From CAVZVZ01 sp963778895 (GTDB lineage: Bacteria > Actinomycetota > Acidimicrobiia > Acidimicrobiales > Acidimicrobilacustridaceae), in contig CAVZVZ010000005.1 of NCBI GenBank assembly GCA_963778895.1, forward strand, positions 558,001-622,000: 64,000 bases of DNA, written 5' to 3'. Each line of letters starts with the position of its first letter. Positions within the stretch are counted from its first letter, which is position 1. Of the stretch, positions 39,079 through 49,099 are shown one piece after another. The notes beneath the pieces were generated by a model. That model was not told the DNA's origin, did not search any database, and was given only the letters and a program-made list of their open reading frames with translations. The position numbers and the translations under genes were made by a program.

Positions 39079-39526
39079 TGTTCGATATCCGCCACCGAGT
39101 CGGCGTGGCCGCCTCGCTCCACGAGGTGTACGAATCGCTCACCACCATCGACGGCCTGAAGTCCTGGTGGACGCAAGACATCGTCGGCGACCCTCCCTCG
39201 GCGGCAAGCTCGAGTTCAGCTTCGGGTCGCCCGGATCGCGTCGCCGTGATGGAGGTCGTGAGCACCGACCCGACGAGCAACGTCACGTGGCGCTGCGTCG
39301 GCGGTCCCGACGAGTGGATCGACACCACGGTCACGTTCGACCTGCGAGTCCGCAACCCGACGAGACCGTGCTGCTCTTCACCCACGCCGGGTGGCGCGAG
39401 CCCGTCGAGTTCATGGCCCACTGCACCACGAAGTGGGGGTACTACTTGCTCGGCATGAAGGCCGGGCTCGAAGGCGGGAAGGCCACGCCGTTACCCGACG
39501 ACCTGAAGATCAGCGGCTGGGACTGA
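39079..39526 (+). CDS. SRPBCC (AHSA1-like) domain protein (frameshifted)
   Basis: About 150 residues, helix-grip fold. The N-terminus FDIRHRVGVAASLHEVYESL and the AHSA1 segment GLKSWWTQDIVGD are clear. After frame changes near 39200, 39240 and 39355 the ending reads THAGWREPVEFMAHCTTKWG. SRPBCC proteins bind hydrophobic ligands; this one is paired with an ArsR-SRPBCC fusion downstream, a common regulator/effector arrangement of unknown ligand. Confidence 0.72.
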
Positions 39527-39548
39527 CGGTGCGCAAGGCTGACCGTTG

Positions 39549-40344
39549 ATGGACGACGTGTTCAAGGCGTTGGCCGATCCGAGCCGCCGACAGCTGCTCG
39601 ATCGGCTGAACGCCCACAACGGTCAGACCTTGCGCGAGCTGTGCACCGGTCTCGACATGGCGCGCCAGTCGGTGAGCAAGCACCTGCGCATCCTCGAGGA
39701 CGCCGGTCTCGTCGTCACCGTGCGCCAGGGCCGCGAGAAGCTCCACTACCTGAACGCCGCCCCCATCAACGAGATCGCCGATCGCTGGATCAACCACTAC
39801 GACCGAGCAGCGCGTCGACGCCCTGTCCGACCTGAAGACCGCCCTGGAGGAACCGACCATGGCCAAGCCGAGCTTCGTCTACACGTCCTACATCAACACC
39901 ACGCCCGAGCAACTCTGGAAGGCGTTGACCCTGCCGGAGTTCACCCAGCGCTACTGGAACCTCACGTTCGAATCGACGTGGGAGGTCGGTGCGCCGATCA
40001 CCTGGAACCACGACGGCGTCACCATCGCCGATCCCGAACAGGTCGTGCTCGAGTCGGACCCCTATCGTCGGCTCTCCTACACCTGGCATTCGTTCACGCC
40101 GGAATGGGCCGCGTCGTACGGCTTCGACGAGGACAACGGCGCGCGGATGGCCTCCGAGAGCCGCGACGCGCGCGACCTTCGACCTCGAGCCCGTCGACGA
40201 CATGGTGAAGCTGACCGTCGTGCACGACGACTTCGACGACGACAGCCTGGTGGCATCGATGGTGAGTGAAGGCTGGCCGCAGGTGATCTCCAGCCTGAAG
40301 ACCTTCATCGAGAGCGGGGAGCCTCGCCGGAAGCCAGCGGCTAG
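39549..40344 (+). CDS. ArsR-family HTH fused to SRPBCC domain (frameshifted)
   Basis: About 265 residues. The N-terminal ArsR helix-turn-helix reads VFKALADPSRRQLLDRL and TLRELCTGLDMARQSVSKHL, without metal-binding cysteines. A linker EQRVDALSDLKTALEE joins it, in frame, to an SRPBCC domain beginning MAKPSFVYTSYINTTPEQLW and continuing ESTWEVGAPITW. Frames change near 39805, 40170 and 40320. The fusion of a ligand-binding SRPBCC with ArsR is known in actinobacteria and suggests a small-molecule-responsive repressor. An internal ATG at 39859 could also give the second domain alone. Confidence 0.75.
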
Positions 40345-40353
40345 AACTGCCGC

Positions 40354-41144
40354 ATGGACAATCTCTTCTCGCTCGATGGACGGGTCGCGCTCGTCACCGG
40401 CGGTTCCCGCGGCATCGGCAAGATGATCGCGGCGGGGTTCCTCGCCTACGGGGCGAAGGTCTACATCTCGTCGCGCAAGAGCCGAGGCTTGTGATGCGAC
40501 CGCGGCCGAGCTGTCCGCCGATGGCGGCACGTGCATCTCGCTCCCCCAGGACATCTCGACGGTGGAGGGCTGCCAAGCGCTGGCGCGGTCGTTGCGCGAG
40601 CACGAGTCGCACCTCGACATCCTCGTCAACAACGCGGGCGCCGCGTGGCTCGAGCCGTTCGACGAGTTCCCGGAGAAGGGGTGGGACAAGGTGATGGACC
40701 TCAACCTCAAGTCACCGTTCTTCCTCACGCAGGCGTTGCACGACTGACCTTGCCGCGGCCGCCCGCCGGACCAGCCGGCCAAGGTGATCAACATCAGCTC
40801 GATCGACGGCATCCGGCTGAACCCGCAAGACACGTATTCGTACGCGGCGTCGAAGGCCGGGCTCAACCTTCTCACGCAACGGCTCGCGGCCCGTCTGGCG
40901 CGCGACCACATCGTGGTGACCGCAATCGCGCCGGGCCCCTTCGCCTCCGACATGAATCTGATCGCACGCGACATGCCCGGACGAGCTGGCGAAGATCGTT
41001 CCCGTCCGACGCATCGGCCGCGAGGAAGACATCGCGGGCGCCGCCATCTTCCTGGCATCACGAGCCGGAGACTTCGTGGTCGGCGAGACCCTTGCGGTCG
41101 ACGGCGGCATCGCGTACGCGAACCCAGGGCGAGGGCTGGGCTGA
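40354..41144 (+). CDS. SDR family oxidoreductase (frameshifted)
   Basis: About 260 residues, classical SDR. TGGSRGIGKMIA as the cofactor motif, ILVNNAGAAWLEPFDEF, catalytic Ser in INISSIDGI and YSYAASKAGLN as the active-site YxxxK. The C-terminal end is VVGETLAVDGGIAYANPG. Frame changes near 40485, 40745 and 40985. It resembles RhlG-type or 3-oxoacyl reductases. It starts ten bases after the ArsR-SRPBCC gene and is likely in the same operon. Confidence 0.8.
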
Positions 41145-41167
41145 GACGCAGGTGCGAAGATGCACAG

Positions 41168-43764
41168 ATGACGGGTGATCAGGTCTCCACCTCGATCCGC
41201 ACGCCGGACCAGCGCCTACGCGTGTTCGTGAGCTCGACGCTGGCCGAGCTGGCCGAGGAGCGCGCCGCGGTCGCCCGTGCCATCGAGGCACTGCGCCTGA
41301 CGCCGGTGCTGTTCGAGCTGGGTGCTCGACCACACCCGCCACGCGAGCTGTACCGCGCCTACCTCGCGCAGTCCGACATCTTCGTCGGGCTCTACTGGCA
41401 GCGCTACGGATGGGTCGGTCCCGACATGGACATCTCGGGGCTCGAGGACGAGTTCCGACTGTCGGACTCGCTGCCCCGCCTGTTGTACGTCAAAGCGCCG
41501 GCACCCGAACGCGAGGCCGGCTGGCGGCGATGATCGAGCAGCTGCAGAGCGAAGGCACCGAGTCGTACCGCACGTTCGGCTCACCCGATGAGCTCGAGGG
41601 ACTCGTCGGCGACGACCTGGCGGTCCTGATGAGCGAACGGTTCATCGCGCCGATCCGAGCACGACGCGAGCGGCGCATCATCACCAGCGCGCCACTCCCG
41701 TCGGTCCCCACGTCGCTGCTCGGACGCGAGGAGGACATCGACGAGGTGACGAAGCTGCTCGAGTCGCCCGACGTGCGCCTCGTCACGCTGACGGGTCCGG
41801 GCGGCATCGGCAAGACGCGTCTGGCCGTCGCCGTCGCCCAGCAGCTGCAGGACGAGTACGAACGAGGGCGCGGTGTTCGTACCCCTCGCATCCGTCACGC
41901 AGCGCCGAGCTGGTGATGCCGCACATCGCCGCCGCGTTCGGTGCCTCCGTGGAAGGCGCACGGCCCGCGATCGATGTCATCGCCGAGCACCTCGGCGACT
42001 CGACGACGCTGTTGGTGCTCGACAACCTCGAACAGGTCGTCGATGTGGCATCCGAGGTCGACGAGCTGCTGACGAGATGCAGTGGCGTCGAGCTACTGGC
42101 GACCAGCCGCACCGTCATGCGGTTGCGGGCCGAGTGCGAGTATCCAGTGCACCCGCTCGCGGTGCCCGAGATCGGGGCCAACGTCGCGACCGAGCACCTG
42201 GCGTCCGTCCCAGCGGTGCAACTGTTCGTCGATCGGGCGCAGGCGGTTCGCTACGACTTCACACTGACGGCCGAGAACGCGCCCGCCATCGCGGAGATCT
42301 GCCGGCGTCTCGACGGCCTGCCGCTCGCCATCGAGCTCGCGGCGGCACGCGTGCGGTTGCTCGAGCCTCGGTGCGCTGCTGGCTCGGCTCGAGCGCGGCC
42401 TCGACGCGCTCGGTTCGGGCCCGGTCGATCTTCCCGAGCGGCAACGCACGCTGCGGGCAACCGTCGAGTGGAGCATCGATCTGCTCGACGACGACACACG
42501 CGACATGCTGACGACGCTCTCGGTGTTCGTCGACGGTTGGACGATCGAGGCGGTGGTCGCGGTCGCCGAGCTGAGCGATCACCGCACGCTCGATCTTCTC
42601 GACGCCCTCGCCGGCCACAGCCTGGTGCGCGTCGAGCCGACGGACATGGGCCTGAGGTTCCGCATGCTCGGTTCGGTGCGCGAGATCGCAGCCGAGCGAC
42701 TCGCTGATCGGGACGATTGCACCGACGGTCGAGCGACGGCATGCCGCGTACTTCGGCGACCTCGTGGTGAGCTCGGACTGGCCCCACCAGGCCGGGATGG
42801 AATGGGCCGAACGGTTGCGGCTCGACGAGGGCAACGTGCGCCGGGCCGTGCGGTGGTACTTCGCCAACGACATCACACCGCTCCCCCACATCTTCCGCAT
42901 CCTGTGGCTCGACTGGCAGATGCGGGATCGGATGCCCGAGGGTCACGACTGGCTCGACGAGCTGTTGGATCGGGCCGACGAGCTGGACGACGCGTCGCGG
43001 GCGCAGCTGTTGCTCATGGCCGCGGTGACCGAGGGTGAGGTCGGCAACGACGACGCCGCCTTGTCGGTGAGCACCGCCTCGAAGAGATGCAAGGACGCCT
43101 CGACGATTCCTATCTCGAGGCTGCATCGCAGCTCGTGTTCTCGTGGACCCGATCGATCAACGGAGACGTCGAGGGCTCGATCGCACGCGGCCGAGCGCGC
43201 GCTGGAGGGCTTCCGGCGCCAGGACGAGTTAGGCGTTGGTGGCTTCGCGCCGTTCATCACGGCGTCGGCGTTGCTGACGCTCGGCATGCTCGACGTGACG
43301 TTGGGTCGGCATGACGACGCCCGCGAGCATCTGGGCGAAGTGATCGCGCAGGGTGACCGATTCTGGAACGCTTTTCTCGCAACCAGTGGTCGAGCGCAAA
43401 TGGCATCGCTGGCGGTGAGCGTCGGAGATCTCGATGACGCGCGTCGGCTGTTGCGGGAGGCGCTGGACGTGCCCCACGACGATGCCCTCAGCACCCATCC
43501 TCTGAGCTTCAGTCTGGTGGCGATGGCGCATCTGCTCGTGACCGAGGGTGACGCACGTCGAGCCGCGGTGGCCTTGGGTGCAGCCGACGCCCTGCGACAA
43601 CGCGGCTGGACTGACCGCCGTGGGCGTCGACGCGGCCCGGCGAGGCCGAGGTCGACACAAAGCTACGACGGGAACTGTCGCCCGACGACTTCGCCACGGC
43701 GTTCGCCGACGGCGTTGCGCTCAACCGGGTGGAGGCGATCGCCTTCGCGCGTGAAGACGTCTAG
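41168..43764 (+). CDS. DUF4062-STAND (NB-ARC/AfsR-like) ATPase, copy 1 (many frameshifts)
   Basis: Paralogue of 50502-53075, about 860 residues once frames are joined. N-terminal DUF4062 (RLRVFVSSTLAELAEERAA, then LAQSDIFVGLYWQRYGW). The STAND ATPase follows, with Walker A GPGGIGKTRLAVA and Walker B TLLVLDNLEQVVD, then a GLPLAIELAAAR helix as in NB-ARC/AfsR. The C-terminal TPR-like region ends DFATAFADGVALNRVEAIA. At least eight frame changes (near 41520, 41868, 41905, 42368, 42720, 43070, 43190 and 43605) interrupt it, yet similarity to copy 2 continues across each. It is either a very recent pseudogene or, more likely, poorly corrected sequence. There is no DNA-binding domain. Its stop shares a CTAG with the convergent monooxygenase. 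Confidence 0.75.
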
Positions 43765-45401
43765 CGCGTCGAGGCCTCGTCGAGCGCACGCGCCGCGGTG
43801 ACGCTTCGGGCGACTGCTCGGAGCACCGCGGAAGGATCGGTGGGCATGGTCGTCGCCCGCCACGCCACATGCTGATCGGGCCGCACCAGCACGGCGCCGT
43901 CCGGACCCACTTCGGAGACGGCGCGCCAGGCACCGCGCGGATCGTTCACGTCGACGCCGAACAACATCGTCTCGATCGGAAGTAGGTCGCGAAGCGCGTC
44001 GGTGGCGTCGATCCACGCCTTCGACTCGCTGAGCAACAGGAAGTGTCCGGGCTGCACGAGATCGAGCGTGGAAAGACGCGAACCGGCGCGCTCGACCCAG
44101 GCGTGTGGCAACCGGGCGCCGGGACGGGTGGTCGGGACGTAGTCGCGCACGGGATCGTCGGTCGTGGCATCGGGGCCGTCGTACACGAACCCGAGTTGCA
44201 AGCCGAGCATGTCGAAGTGGCCGATCTGGGCCTCTATCGCTGCGCCGATGTCACCACGCTCGTCGATCGCGGTGAACACATCGAGGAGGCGCACGGCGTT
44301 GCGCAGACTCTCGTCAGCGTTGTGTTGCGCGACCGGGCGTCGCTCGCGCTCGTAGGTGTCGAGCAGGTCGGTGGGGGCCCACCCGTGCTCGACCGCGGCA
44401 AGCTTCCACGCCAGGTTGTGCGCGTCAGCCGCACCCGTGTTGAGACCGAGCCCGCCGGTGGGTGGGAAGCGATGAGCTGCATCACCGATGAGGAAGCACC
44501 GACCTTCCTGGTAGTGCGTGGCGACCTGACACGTCATGGTCCACGGCGAGACTCCCACCACGTCGACGTCGCCGGCCGCGATGTCGGGCCCTGCGGCGCG
44601 GGCGAAGATGTGCGCGCATCGCTCGACCGTGAACTCGTCGGGCGATTCGACGTCGGGGTCGTAGGGGTGCATGTACACCCACGTGCCGTCGAGGTCGTGG
44701 GCCACGAACACGCCCCGACTTTCCGGGTCGGTGATCCAGTAGAGCGTGGCCGGTCGATCGGTGACGAGTTGACGCAGATCGGCGCGCACGTGGATGGCGA
44801 CGATCGAGCTGAGCCGGTGCGGTCCGTCCATCTCGATGCCGCACCACCGGCGCACCGGGCTGCCGGCCCCGTCGGCACCGATGAGGTAGCGGCTGGTGAT
44901 GGTCGACGTTTCGCCGGACGCGGTGTCGCGCACCACGCTGTGGAAGGTGGAGCCGTCGTCGGTGGCGTGTACCCACTCGGTCGCGAAGCGTGCCGTGCTG
45001 CCCGCGAGCGCAGCGGCGTGTCCACGTAGGATCGGTTCGAAGCGGTGTTGTGAGAGGTTGCGCAACGGCGTGGGTGTCACGTCGTCGAGCGAGTCGGGCT
45101 GGTCGAGTCGCTCGAAGGGCAGCCGTCCGAACTCCTCGCCCGTGAGATTGGTGACCCACCGCACCCACGCGCCGTCGTCGGGACGTTGGATCGCGTCGGC
45201 CAGGCGGTCGGCGTCGATGCCCGCCTGCCGGCAGATCTCGAACGTACGGGCGTTCACCACATGCGCCGCCGGTGCGGACTGCACGTCGGACCGACGGTCG
45301 ATGACGACGTTGTCGACGCCCTGTTGGGCCAGGAGGATCGACATCACCATGCCGACTGGTCCCCCGCCGACGATCAGCGCGGTTACTTCGGGGTCAGACA
45401 T
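43761..45401 (-). CDS. FAD-dependent aromatic monooxygenase (PheA/TfdB type)
   Basis: 546 residues, intact. Class A flavoprotein monooxygenase: FAD motif ALIVGGGPVGMVMSILLAQQ near residue 8, the DG motif in SRYLIGADGAGSPVRRW, and the GD motif CFLIGDAAHRFPPTGGLGLN. It hydroxylates aromatic or polycyclic substrates with NAD(P)H and O2. A C-terminal thioredoxin-like domain of the TfdB/PheA type ends the protein. It follows the SDR and extradiol dioxygenase genes on the same strand, so ring hydroxylation followed by cleavage is the probable pathway. Confidence 0.88.
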   Translation of the reverse strand: MSDPEVTALIVGGGPVGMVMSILLAQQGVDNVVIDRRSDVQSAPAAHVVNARTFEICRQAGIDADRLADAIQRPDDGAWVRWVTNLTGEEFGRLPFERLDQPDSLDDVTPTPLRNLSQHRFEPILRGHAAALAGSTARFATEWVHATDDGSTFHSVVRDTASGETSTITSRYLIGADGAGSPVRRWCGIEMDGPHRLSSIVAIHVRADLRQLVTDRPATLYWITDPESRGVFVAHDLDGTWVYMHPYDPDVESPDEFTVERCAHIFARAAGPDIAAGDVDVVGVSPWTMTCQVATHYQEGRCFLIGDAAHRFPPTGGLGLNTGAADAHNLAWKLAAVEHGWAPTDLLDTYERERRPVAQHNADESLRNAVRLLDVFTAIDERGDIGAAIEAQIGHFDMLGLQLGFVYDGPDATTDDPVRDYVPTTRPGARLPHAWVERAGSRLSTLDLVQPGHFLLLSESKAWIDATDALRDLLPIETMLFGVDVNDPRGAWRAVSEVGPDGAVLVRPDQHVAWRATTMPTDPSAVLRAVARSVTAARALDEASTR

Positions 45402-45429
45402 CGGGCTCGCACCGGTTGGCGAGTGGCAT

Positions 45430-46209
45430 TCAGATCAGGCCTTCGTAGCTGCCGCCGTCGAGCTGGATGTTCTGGCCGGTGAGGTACCCGGCCTGGGCCG
45501 AGCACAGGAAGGCACACATGTCGCCGAACTCGGCCGGGTCGCCCAGCCGGGCGGCGGCGATCGACTCGACCTGTTGGGCCCGGGCTTCGTCCCACGTCAC
45601 CCCGGTGGCGGCCATCACCAGTTCGGCCATCATCTTCTGGCGATCGGTGTCGAAGCGTTCCGGCAGCAAGTTGTTGATGGTCACGTTGTCGCGCGCGACC
45701 TCCTTCGACACCGCTTTCACAACACCAGTGAGCCCGGCACGCGCCCCGACCGACAGCGTCATGAGCGGGTGCGGCGACTTGACCATCGCCGAGGTGATGT
45801 TGACGATGCGCCCGAAGCGACGGGTGCGCATGCCGTCGATCACGGCACGGATCAACGCGAGCGGGGCGAGCATGTTCGAGTCGATGGCGGCGCGCCATGC
45901 CTCATCGTCCTGATCGACGAAGGCCCGCGGTGACGGGCCTGCATTGTTGGTGACGAGGATGTCGGGCTCGGGGCAGGCCGCGAGCAGTGCGGCCCGTCCG
46001 TCGGCCGTGTCGATGTCGGCGACGACCGCGATCACCGATCGGCCGAACAGACCTTCGATCTCCTCCTTCGCGCGGTCGACCGTGTCGGGGGTGCGGCCGT
46101 TGATGACGATGTGCGCGCCTTCGCGGGCCAGCGAGATCGCACTGGCCCGGCCGAGCCCGCGGCTCGATCCGCAGACGATGGCGTGGCGGCCTGCAATTCC
46201 GAGCTCCAT
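45430..46209 (-). CDS. SDR family protein with altered catalytic residues
   Basis: 259 residues. The cofactor motif CGSSRGLGRASAI is clear, with NNAGPSPRAF and SAMVKSPHPL. The active-site YxxxK is replaced by SVGAR (Tyr to Ser, Lys to Arg), as in a known atypical SDR subgroup. The C-terminal end is NIQLDGGSYEGLI. The start ATG 46209 shares its A with the stop of the extradiol gene (TGATG), so it is coupled to it. It may act as a non-redox enzyme or an isomerase/hydratase on a ring product; this is inference. Confidence 0.82.
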   Translation of the reverse strand: MELGIAGRHAIVCGSSRGLGRASAISLAREGAHIVINGRTPDTVDRAKEEIEGLFGRSVIAVVADIDTADGRAALLAACPEPDILVTNNAGPSPRAFVDQDDEAWRAAIDSNMLAPLALIRAVIDGMRTRRFGRIVNITSAMVKSPHPLMTLSVGARAGLTGVVKAVSKEVARDNVTINNLLPERFDTDRQKMMAELVMAATGVTWDEARAQQVESIAAARLGDPAEFGDMCAFLCSAQAGYLTGQNIQLDGGSYEGLI

Positions 46210-47150
46210 CAGCGATGCGCCAGCTCGCGGCGTCGGGCGAGATCGTCGAGGTCGCTCGGCAGGAAGAAATCGGGCGTGGGTGCTCCCGCGTTCCACGCCG
46301 CGATACCGAAGGGGTCCCAGTCGTCGCGTCGCACCTCGCGTTCCCACCGCTCGTCGTCGACGATCTGGTCCATGTCGGCGAACAGTTCGAACAGGCCACC
46401 GGCGGGATCGAGCAGATACCAGAACAGGTTGGCACCGACGATGTGGCGCCCGAGCCCGGCCACCGAGCAGTCGGGGCGTTCGCCGAGGATGTCGTTCGCC
46501 GCCAGACCGATGGCGTCGACGTCGTCCATCTCGACGGCGTAGTGGTTGAGGCAGGGCACCGGCGCGGGCGCGAGCAACAGGTTGTGATGGTCGGTTGAGC
46601 AGCGCAGGAAGTAGGCGATGCCGTCGCCGATCACGTCCGAGACGCGGAACCCGAGTCCGTCGACGAAGAAGGCGCGGCTCGCTTCGACGTCGGGTGTGCC
46701 GAACACGACGTGTCCGATGCGCCGGGGCGCGTGCGAAGACTCGCCGCGACTTGCGGGCGCTCGCCGATCGAGGCGCGTACTGGTGCCGGGCGCGTTGCGA
46801 GGCTGCGGAGCGGCGGTGCCGATGTCGGGGGCGGCGGTGGTCTCGATGCGCACGACGTGGTCGAGGACCGGATCGGCGACCCGCAGCGTGCCGTCGCGGA
46901 CGACGGCGTCGACGCCGAGCCTTTCGAGGCGGGCCGCGATATCGACCAGGTCGGCCTCGGACGAACAGGCGATGCCCATCTCCGATACGTGCCGGAACGG
47001 GCCTTCCTGGATCCGCAGTTGCGACGGCCGCTCCGCGGTGCCCACCACCTGCGGACCGGTGAGGACCAAACCCCGTCGTTGCCAGAACTCGAGGAGCTCG
47101 TCAGGCTCCGGAATCGCGAGTTCGAGATCGAGTAGGCAGGTCAGGGCCAT
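46209..47150 (-). CDS. Type I extradiol dioxygenase/VOC family protein
   Basis: 313 residues, intact, two VOC modules. The N-terminal module is degenerate (MALTCLLDLELAIPEPDELL). The C-terminal module carries the 2-His-1-carboxylate iron site: His in RIGHVVFGTPD, His in PCLNHYAVEMDD, Glu in AGGLFELFADMD. The family cleaves catechols, including the steroid catechol in HsaC-like enzymes; the exact substrate is not readable. ATG 47150 chosen as the typical start. It is the first gene of the operon with the SDR and FAD monooxygenase and faces the TetR gene across a double operator. Confidence 0.82.
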   Translation of the reverse strand: MALTCLLDLELAIPEPDELLEFWQRRGLVLTGPQVVGTAERPSQLRIQEGPFRHVSEMGIACSSEADLVDIAARLERLGVDAVVRDGTLRVADPVLDHVVRIETTAAPDIGTAAPQPRNAPGTSTRLDRRAPASRGESSHAPRRIGHVVFGTPDVEASRAFFVDGLGFRVSDVIGDGIAYFLRCSTDHHNLLLAPAPVPCLNHYAVEMDDVDAIGLAANDILGERPDCSVAGLGRHIVGANLFWYLLDPAGGLFELFADMDQIVDDERWEREVRRDDWDPFGIAAWNAGAPTPDFFLPSDLDDLARRRELAHR

Positions 47151-47196
47151 GAGAACGCGCTCCAAGGTGGCGGACCCGAGCACCGTAACCCGGGAC

Positions 47197-47234
47197 CTAG
47201 TCACGTGTCTAGGGATTTCTAGACATGTGACTAG
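47197..47234. promoter_or_regulatory. Double palindromic operator between divergent genes
   Basis: Two 16-base elements, CTAGTCACGTGTCTAG (47197-47212) and CTAGACATGTGACTAG (47219-47234), form one large inverted repeat (15 of 16 bases pair) with a 6-base spacer. Each element is itself a near palindrome around a CACGTG-like core. It lies between the extradiol dioxygenase start (47150) and the TetR start (47246), so the TetR protein probably binds it and controls both directions. Confidence 0.82.
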
Positions 47235-47245
47235 ACTGCACCACC

Positions 47246-47855
47246 ATGGCCGACGAACCCAAAGGGACGGGATGCCGTCGAGCAGGCGCTGGTCGACGCG
47301 GCCGCCGACCTACTGGCCGAGGCCGGCCCGCGCGGTGCGGGGGTGCGGGAGATCGCGCGGCGAGCGGGCGTGAACCACGGACAGGTGCACCACTACTTCG
47401 GCGGAAAGTCTGCGTTGCTCGCCGCGGCCATGCGCCAGCTCGCAGCCGAGCACTACGCCAACGCCACGGATCGCGCGGGAGGAGGCCCGATCCCTCCCCC
47501 GCTCACGCTGGCCGAGGACGACCGGTACTGGCAGGCCGTGATTCGCCTGTTACTCGACGGCGAGCTCGAGCTGGCCACCACCGAGATCGCGGAGGGCACC
47601 TCGGTACCCCGTCGCGCGCTGCACGCACTGGCCGAGCTACGCGGCGAGGACGAGCCCGACCTCGACCTGAAGGCGCGCGTCGCGGCCGCGGTCACGCTGC
47701 AGTTGGGCTGGGTCGCGCTCGAGGAGTTCGTCTTCGCCGTCACCGACGTAGCCGACGACGAACGCGACGCAGTGCGACAGCACATCGCCGACGCGTCGAT
47801 CGAGTTGGTAGCGCCCGAATTGGTGGCACTCGACGAGCCGGTGGTCGACGACTAG
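47246..47855 (+). CDS. TetR/AcrR family regulator of the ring-degradation operon (one frameshift)
   Basis: About 203 residues. The HTH is VREIARRAGVNHGQVHHYFGGK (shown in part). The ligand domain runs to the acidic C-terminus ALDEPVVDD. A frame change near 47267 joins MADEPKG to DAVEQALVDAAADLLAEAG. The double palindrome sits 11 bases before the ATG, pointing to autoregulation and control of the divergent monooxygenase operon. Its TAG shares a CTAG with the convergent HNH gene. Confidence 0.84.
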
Positions 47856-49036
47856 GGCGGTTCGAGGTACCAGGCGCCGTTCTCGTCTTGTCGGGGCGTC
47901 CAGCCTTGGTGCACGAGGGTGTGGTGGGGGCGACACATCGCCAATCCGTTGTCGAGGTTGGTCTCGCCCAGGGTGGGTGGCCCGTAGGGGTCGAGGTGGT
48001 GGGCGTCGCACCATTCGGGCGGACGGTCGCAGCAGGCGAGCGCACATCCCCCGTCGCGGATCATGATGGCTCGGTGTTGTCCCGAGCTGAAGAGGCGGGC
48101 TCCGCGGCCGAGGTCGAGGATCTCACCGTCGGGGCCCATGATCACCCGGCTGACCCAGCTGCCGCACAAGAGTTGTTGCACACGTGTGGGCAGCACCGAG
48201 CCGCCACCGAGGAGTTCGCTGCGGCCGTGGGGGTTGAATTCGCCGGCCAGCGTGGCGGCGTCGATCACGATGTTCACGGTGTGAGTCGGGTCGATGCGGC
48301 CCTTGTTGTCCTGTAGGCCGAGCCCGGCCAACGAGATCAGGGCGTCGTAGCGGCGCTGCGCCAAGGATCGGGGGCCGCCGGGGCTGTTGCTCGGGTCGGG
48401 TGGTTCCCGGCGGTCCAGCGCGGCTTTCATGGCGGCGAGCTCGTCGGGCGTGCCCAGGACGCGCGCTTCGGTGAGGTCGCCGATGTCGCGGAACCACGCG
48501 CCGCGTTTGTGCTGGAGATCTGCCGGTTCGCCTCGGTTGGCGACGTCGTCGGCATGCGACGCCCAGCGTCGCGCCATGGTGGCGGTGTCGTCGACACCGA
48601 GAGTGCACGCAGCGTCGATCAACACGTCGGCATGCTCGTCGAATTGCGCGGCCCGCTCGGCGGTGACGTAGCGGCCCAACGCCGTGACGTGACCGGCGGT
48701 GAGTCCGCCGGCGGCCATCGTCTTGGCCAATCGTTCGCTCCGGCCTATCAACCGCGCCGAACGCACCGTCTGACGCGCCTCGGGCGCAGCCACCGATGCG
48801 ATGCCACGCAACCAGGCTGGCGCGCTCAATGCACCGTCCGCCGCCCATGCCTCGTGCTCGTCCCAATCTGCGGTGGCGGTGAGCGCGACCGCCTCGGTGC
48901 GCTCCCTCAGATCGAGCAACGCGAGCAACACCGTCGAGCGATCCGCCGCCGTCCAGCCCGAACGATCCACCTCGAACCAACTCGCGATCGTCTCCCGCAC
49001 CGCCGCGATCTCCGCCACAACATCCGCCGATGCCAT
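47852..49036 (-). CDS. DUF222/13E12-type HNH endonuclease domain protein
   Basis: 394 residues, intact. The N-terminal DUF222 helical region carries LDLRERTEAVALTATADWDE. The C-terminal HNH nuclease domain has zinc-binding cysteines in CALACCDRPPEWCDAHHLDP and the second half in NLDNGLAMCRPHHTLVH. This family is multi-copy in actinobacteria (13E12 repeat proteins) and is linked to mobile elements, though its role is unproven. Convergent with the TetR gene. Confidence 0.88.
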   Translation of the reverse strand: MASADVVAEIAAVRETIASWFEVDRSGWTAADRSTVLLALLDLRERTEAVALTATADWDEHEAWAADGALSAPAWLRGIASVAAPEARQTVRSARLIGRSERLAKTMAAGGLTAGHVTALGRYVTAERAAQFDEHADVLIDAACTLGVDDTATMARRWASHADDVANRGEPADLQHKRGAWFRDIGDLTEARVLGTPDELAAMKAALDRREPPDPSNSPGGPRSLAQRRYDALISLAGLGLQDNKGRIDPTHTVNIVIDAATLAGEFNPHGRSELLGGGSVLPTRVQQLLCGSWVSRVIMGPDGEILDLGRGARLFSSGQHRAIMIRDGGCALACCDRPPEWCDAHHLDPYGPPTLGETNLDNGLAMCRPHHTLVHQGWTPRQDENGAWYLEPP

Positions 49037-49099
49037 ACCCGGATCCTACGAGGGGGGTATGACACTCACCGATGGTGTCGCACTTACGAGCGGTCGTGC

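Noticed and set aside
47852..49036. HNH-DUF222 gene as an intact mobile element
   Set aside because: No terminal repeats, target duplication or transposase were found around it; the family is simply multi-copy in actinobacteria.
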